A stretch of DNA of 64,000 bases from Coriaria nepalensis (Eukaryota > Streptophyta > Magnoliopsida > Cucurbitales > Coriariaceae). Made by a program: the position numbers and the translations under genes. Under the pieces are notes generated by a model. It searched no databases, was not told where the DNA came from, and saw nothing but the letters and a program-made list of their open reading frames with translations. Below, one piece after another: positions 62,809 to 64,000 of the stretch (its first letter is position 1; the number at the start of each line of letters is the position of its first letter). Location of the stretch: NCBI GenBank assembly GCA_027186245.1, contig CP114482.1:3291001-3355000 (forward strand), read 5' to 3'.

Positions 62809-63446
62809 GATTCAGATCAAGAACTATATTCTAAGCGAAGTTTGAGGAGTGATGAACGTTGTATTAACATTTATGGAACATGAGGATTGTTTTCTCGAGT
62901 GGATAGAGTTTATAGAGTCGAGTTTATTTATATAGTTATATAAAAGAGTTTATATAGTCATATTATATAGGCATGAGTCATCACAAAGTAAAAAAAAAAA
63001 AAGAAAAAAAAAGAAAAAAAAAAGAAAAGAAAGTAGTTAATTTTAAAATTTAATTTGAGTTAATTTTGAAATTGTATTATTATTATTATTGATTTATTAT
63101 GCAATTAAACCGACACAGAACTGAAAAGTGGAAACAAACATTGTTAACACGTGCAACAAATTCTCACGCAGAACCAATCACCTGCGACGCGTCTATCGTA
63201 AAATTTTTCTACACCAAATCACAATCCTTCCCCAAAACCTTGTTTCTAGTTTCTAGGGTTTATACTTAGCTCGCGCTACTCTTATCTCTCCCACTCTGGA
63301 AGACGTCTGAAATCGTTGAGCTCTCAGCTCCTTCGATATGGAGAAACGCTAGAAAGAGAAAAGAACACTTGAAGCGAGCAGAATAAAGAAGGCCATAGGA
63401 AGAAAGGACGAAGAATTTGAGAATTCGGATCTAATTGGAGAGAACA
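62809..63446. promoter_or_regulatory. Divergent promoter between the BTB and UBP genes
   Basis: Head-to-head start codons are 638 bases apart. The BTB side has TATATAAA-like sequences near 62930-62955. The UBP side is TATA-poor with AAACCCTAG-like text near 63254-63262. A purine-rich A/G tract lies at 62992-63032. Confidence 0.5.
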
Positions 63447-64000
63447 ATGGCAGACACTAAAATGTTATTTGATGAGAATTCGGAAGCTGTGGGCACGTCG
63501 GAGAGTTTGTTGTCTTCGATGTTTCAGAGGAAGATTGAGTTCCATCCGGCGAGGAAGCATTACAGTGGGTTCAGTAATGGCCGGGGAAATTTTCAGCTCG
63601 AGTCGTTCAACCCTAGTAGCTCGGATCCATACCGACAAGATTCTAATTATGATCAGTTTTCTTCAAAGGGAAAGAACAAAGATAGGTCTGAGTTTCTTGA
63701 GAATCGATTGGATCCTGAGCTCAGTTTTGAAATTACGTTTCGAAGAATTGTAAGCTTCTTGATTATTGTTATTATTCTTAGTCCCTCCTTCCCCCCCAAT
63801 CTGACTGTGAAAAAATATATATGCAGGGTGCTGGTCTGGAAAATCTCGGGAACACTTGTTTTCTTAACTCGGTAGTGCAATGTTTGACTTACACCGAGCC
63901 TTTAGCAGCATATCTACAAAGTGGAAAGCATCAAAGCTCATGTTAGTGACTTTTTATCGATCCCTTATCCATTCTTTCTTGCATCAACGCTCATTGCTTT
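63447..64000 (+). CDS. UBP23: Ubiquitin-specific protease, UBP23-like (5' part only)
   Basis: Exon 1 is 63447-63749 and exon 2 is 63827-63941; the gene runs off the window. The ATG at 63447 (MADTKMLFDENSEAV) was chosen over an upstream in-frame non-ATG start. The N-terminus has SLFQRKIEFHPARK-like and GFSNGRGNFQLE text typical of the UBP23 group. Exon 2 opens with the catalytic Cys box, GAGLENLGNTCFLNSVVQCL, where the Cys in GNTCFLNS is the nucleophile. It continues TYTEPLAAYLQSGKH. The His box and the rest of the USP fold lie beyond the edge. The enzyme family removes ubiquitin from proteins. Assignment to UBP23 is by the N-terminal text and is less sure than the family call. Confidence 0.9.

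Noticed and set aside
63001..63032. CRISPR-like or satellite array in the A/G-rich tract
   Set aside because: Simple poly-purine tract (AAAAAAG variants). No spacer structure, and the genome is eukaryotic.

Overview
The window is nuclear DNA from a eudicot plant. It has AT-rich intergenic DNA, many short GT-AG introns, plant-only gene families (CIPK kinase, chloroplast desaturase, class II formin, reticulon-like B, miR156) and decayed plant LTR-retrotransposons and MITEs. The species cannot be named from the sequence alone.

Layout: 1-5.0 kb is repeat-rich intergenic DNA with a probable solo LTR. A six-exon bHLH factor of the LRL clade lies at 5.19-7.41 kb (+). From 7.4 to 17.8 kb there is a TIR element, a hAT-like element and two oppositely oriented, decayed Ty1/copia pieces. 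A MIR156 hairpin sits at 18.1 kb (+), followed by a chain of plausible splice sites suggesting a spliced primary transcript to about 20.5-20.7 kb. An hAT-type MITE (20.98-21.46 kb) and a broken F-box gene (24.05-25.14 kb) come next. CIPK6 is intronless at 27.62-28.92 kb (-). From 29 to 37 kb there is AT-rich DNA, a probable LTR and an odd internally repetitive block. A nine-exon reticulon-like gene (37.37-40.86 kb, -) and a 17-exon class II formin (43.24-50.19 kb, -) follow. A truncated Ty1/copia element is at 51.83-54.42 kb (-). The right end is gene-dense: FAD6 (57.95-61.02 kb, +), a BTB/WD40-like protein (61.27-62.81 kb, -) and the first two exons of a ubiquitin-specific protease (63.45 kb to the edge, +).

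The genes belong to different pathways: root-hair/bHLH transcription, the juvenile-phase miRNA, calcium signalling, ER shaping, actin nucleation, plastid lipid desaturation and deubiquitination. The gene order is informative, though. From memory, the Arabidopsis chromosome 4 block At4g30940-At4g30980 carries a BTB protein, FAD6, CIPK6, MIR156B and LRL2 in the same order. The window therefore looks like an ancestral, less-fractionated version of that block that also keeps a formin and a reticulon gene. All exon models were built by hand from reading frame, splice consensus and family conservation, and every junction keeps frame.
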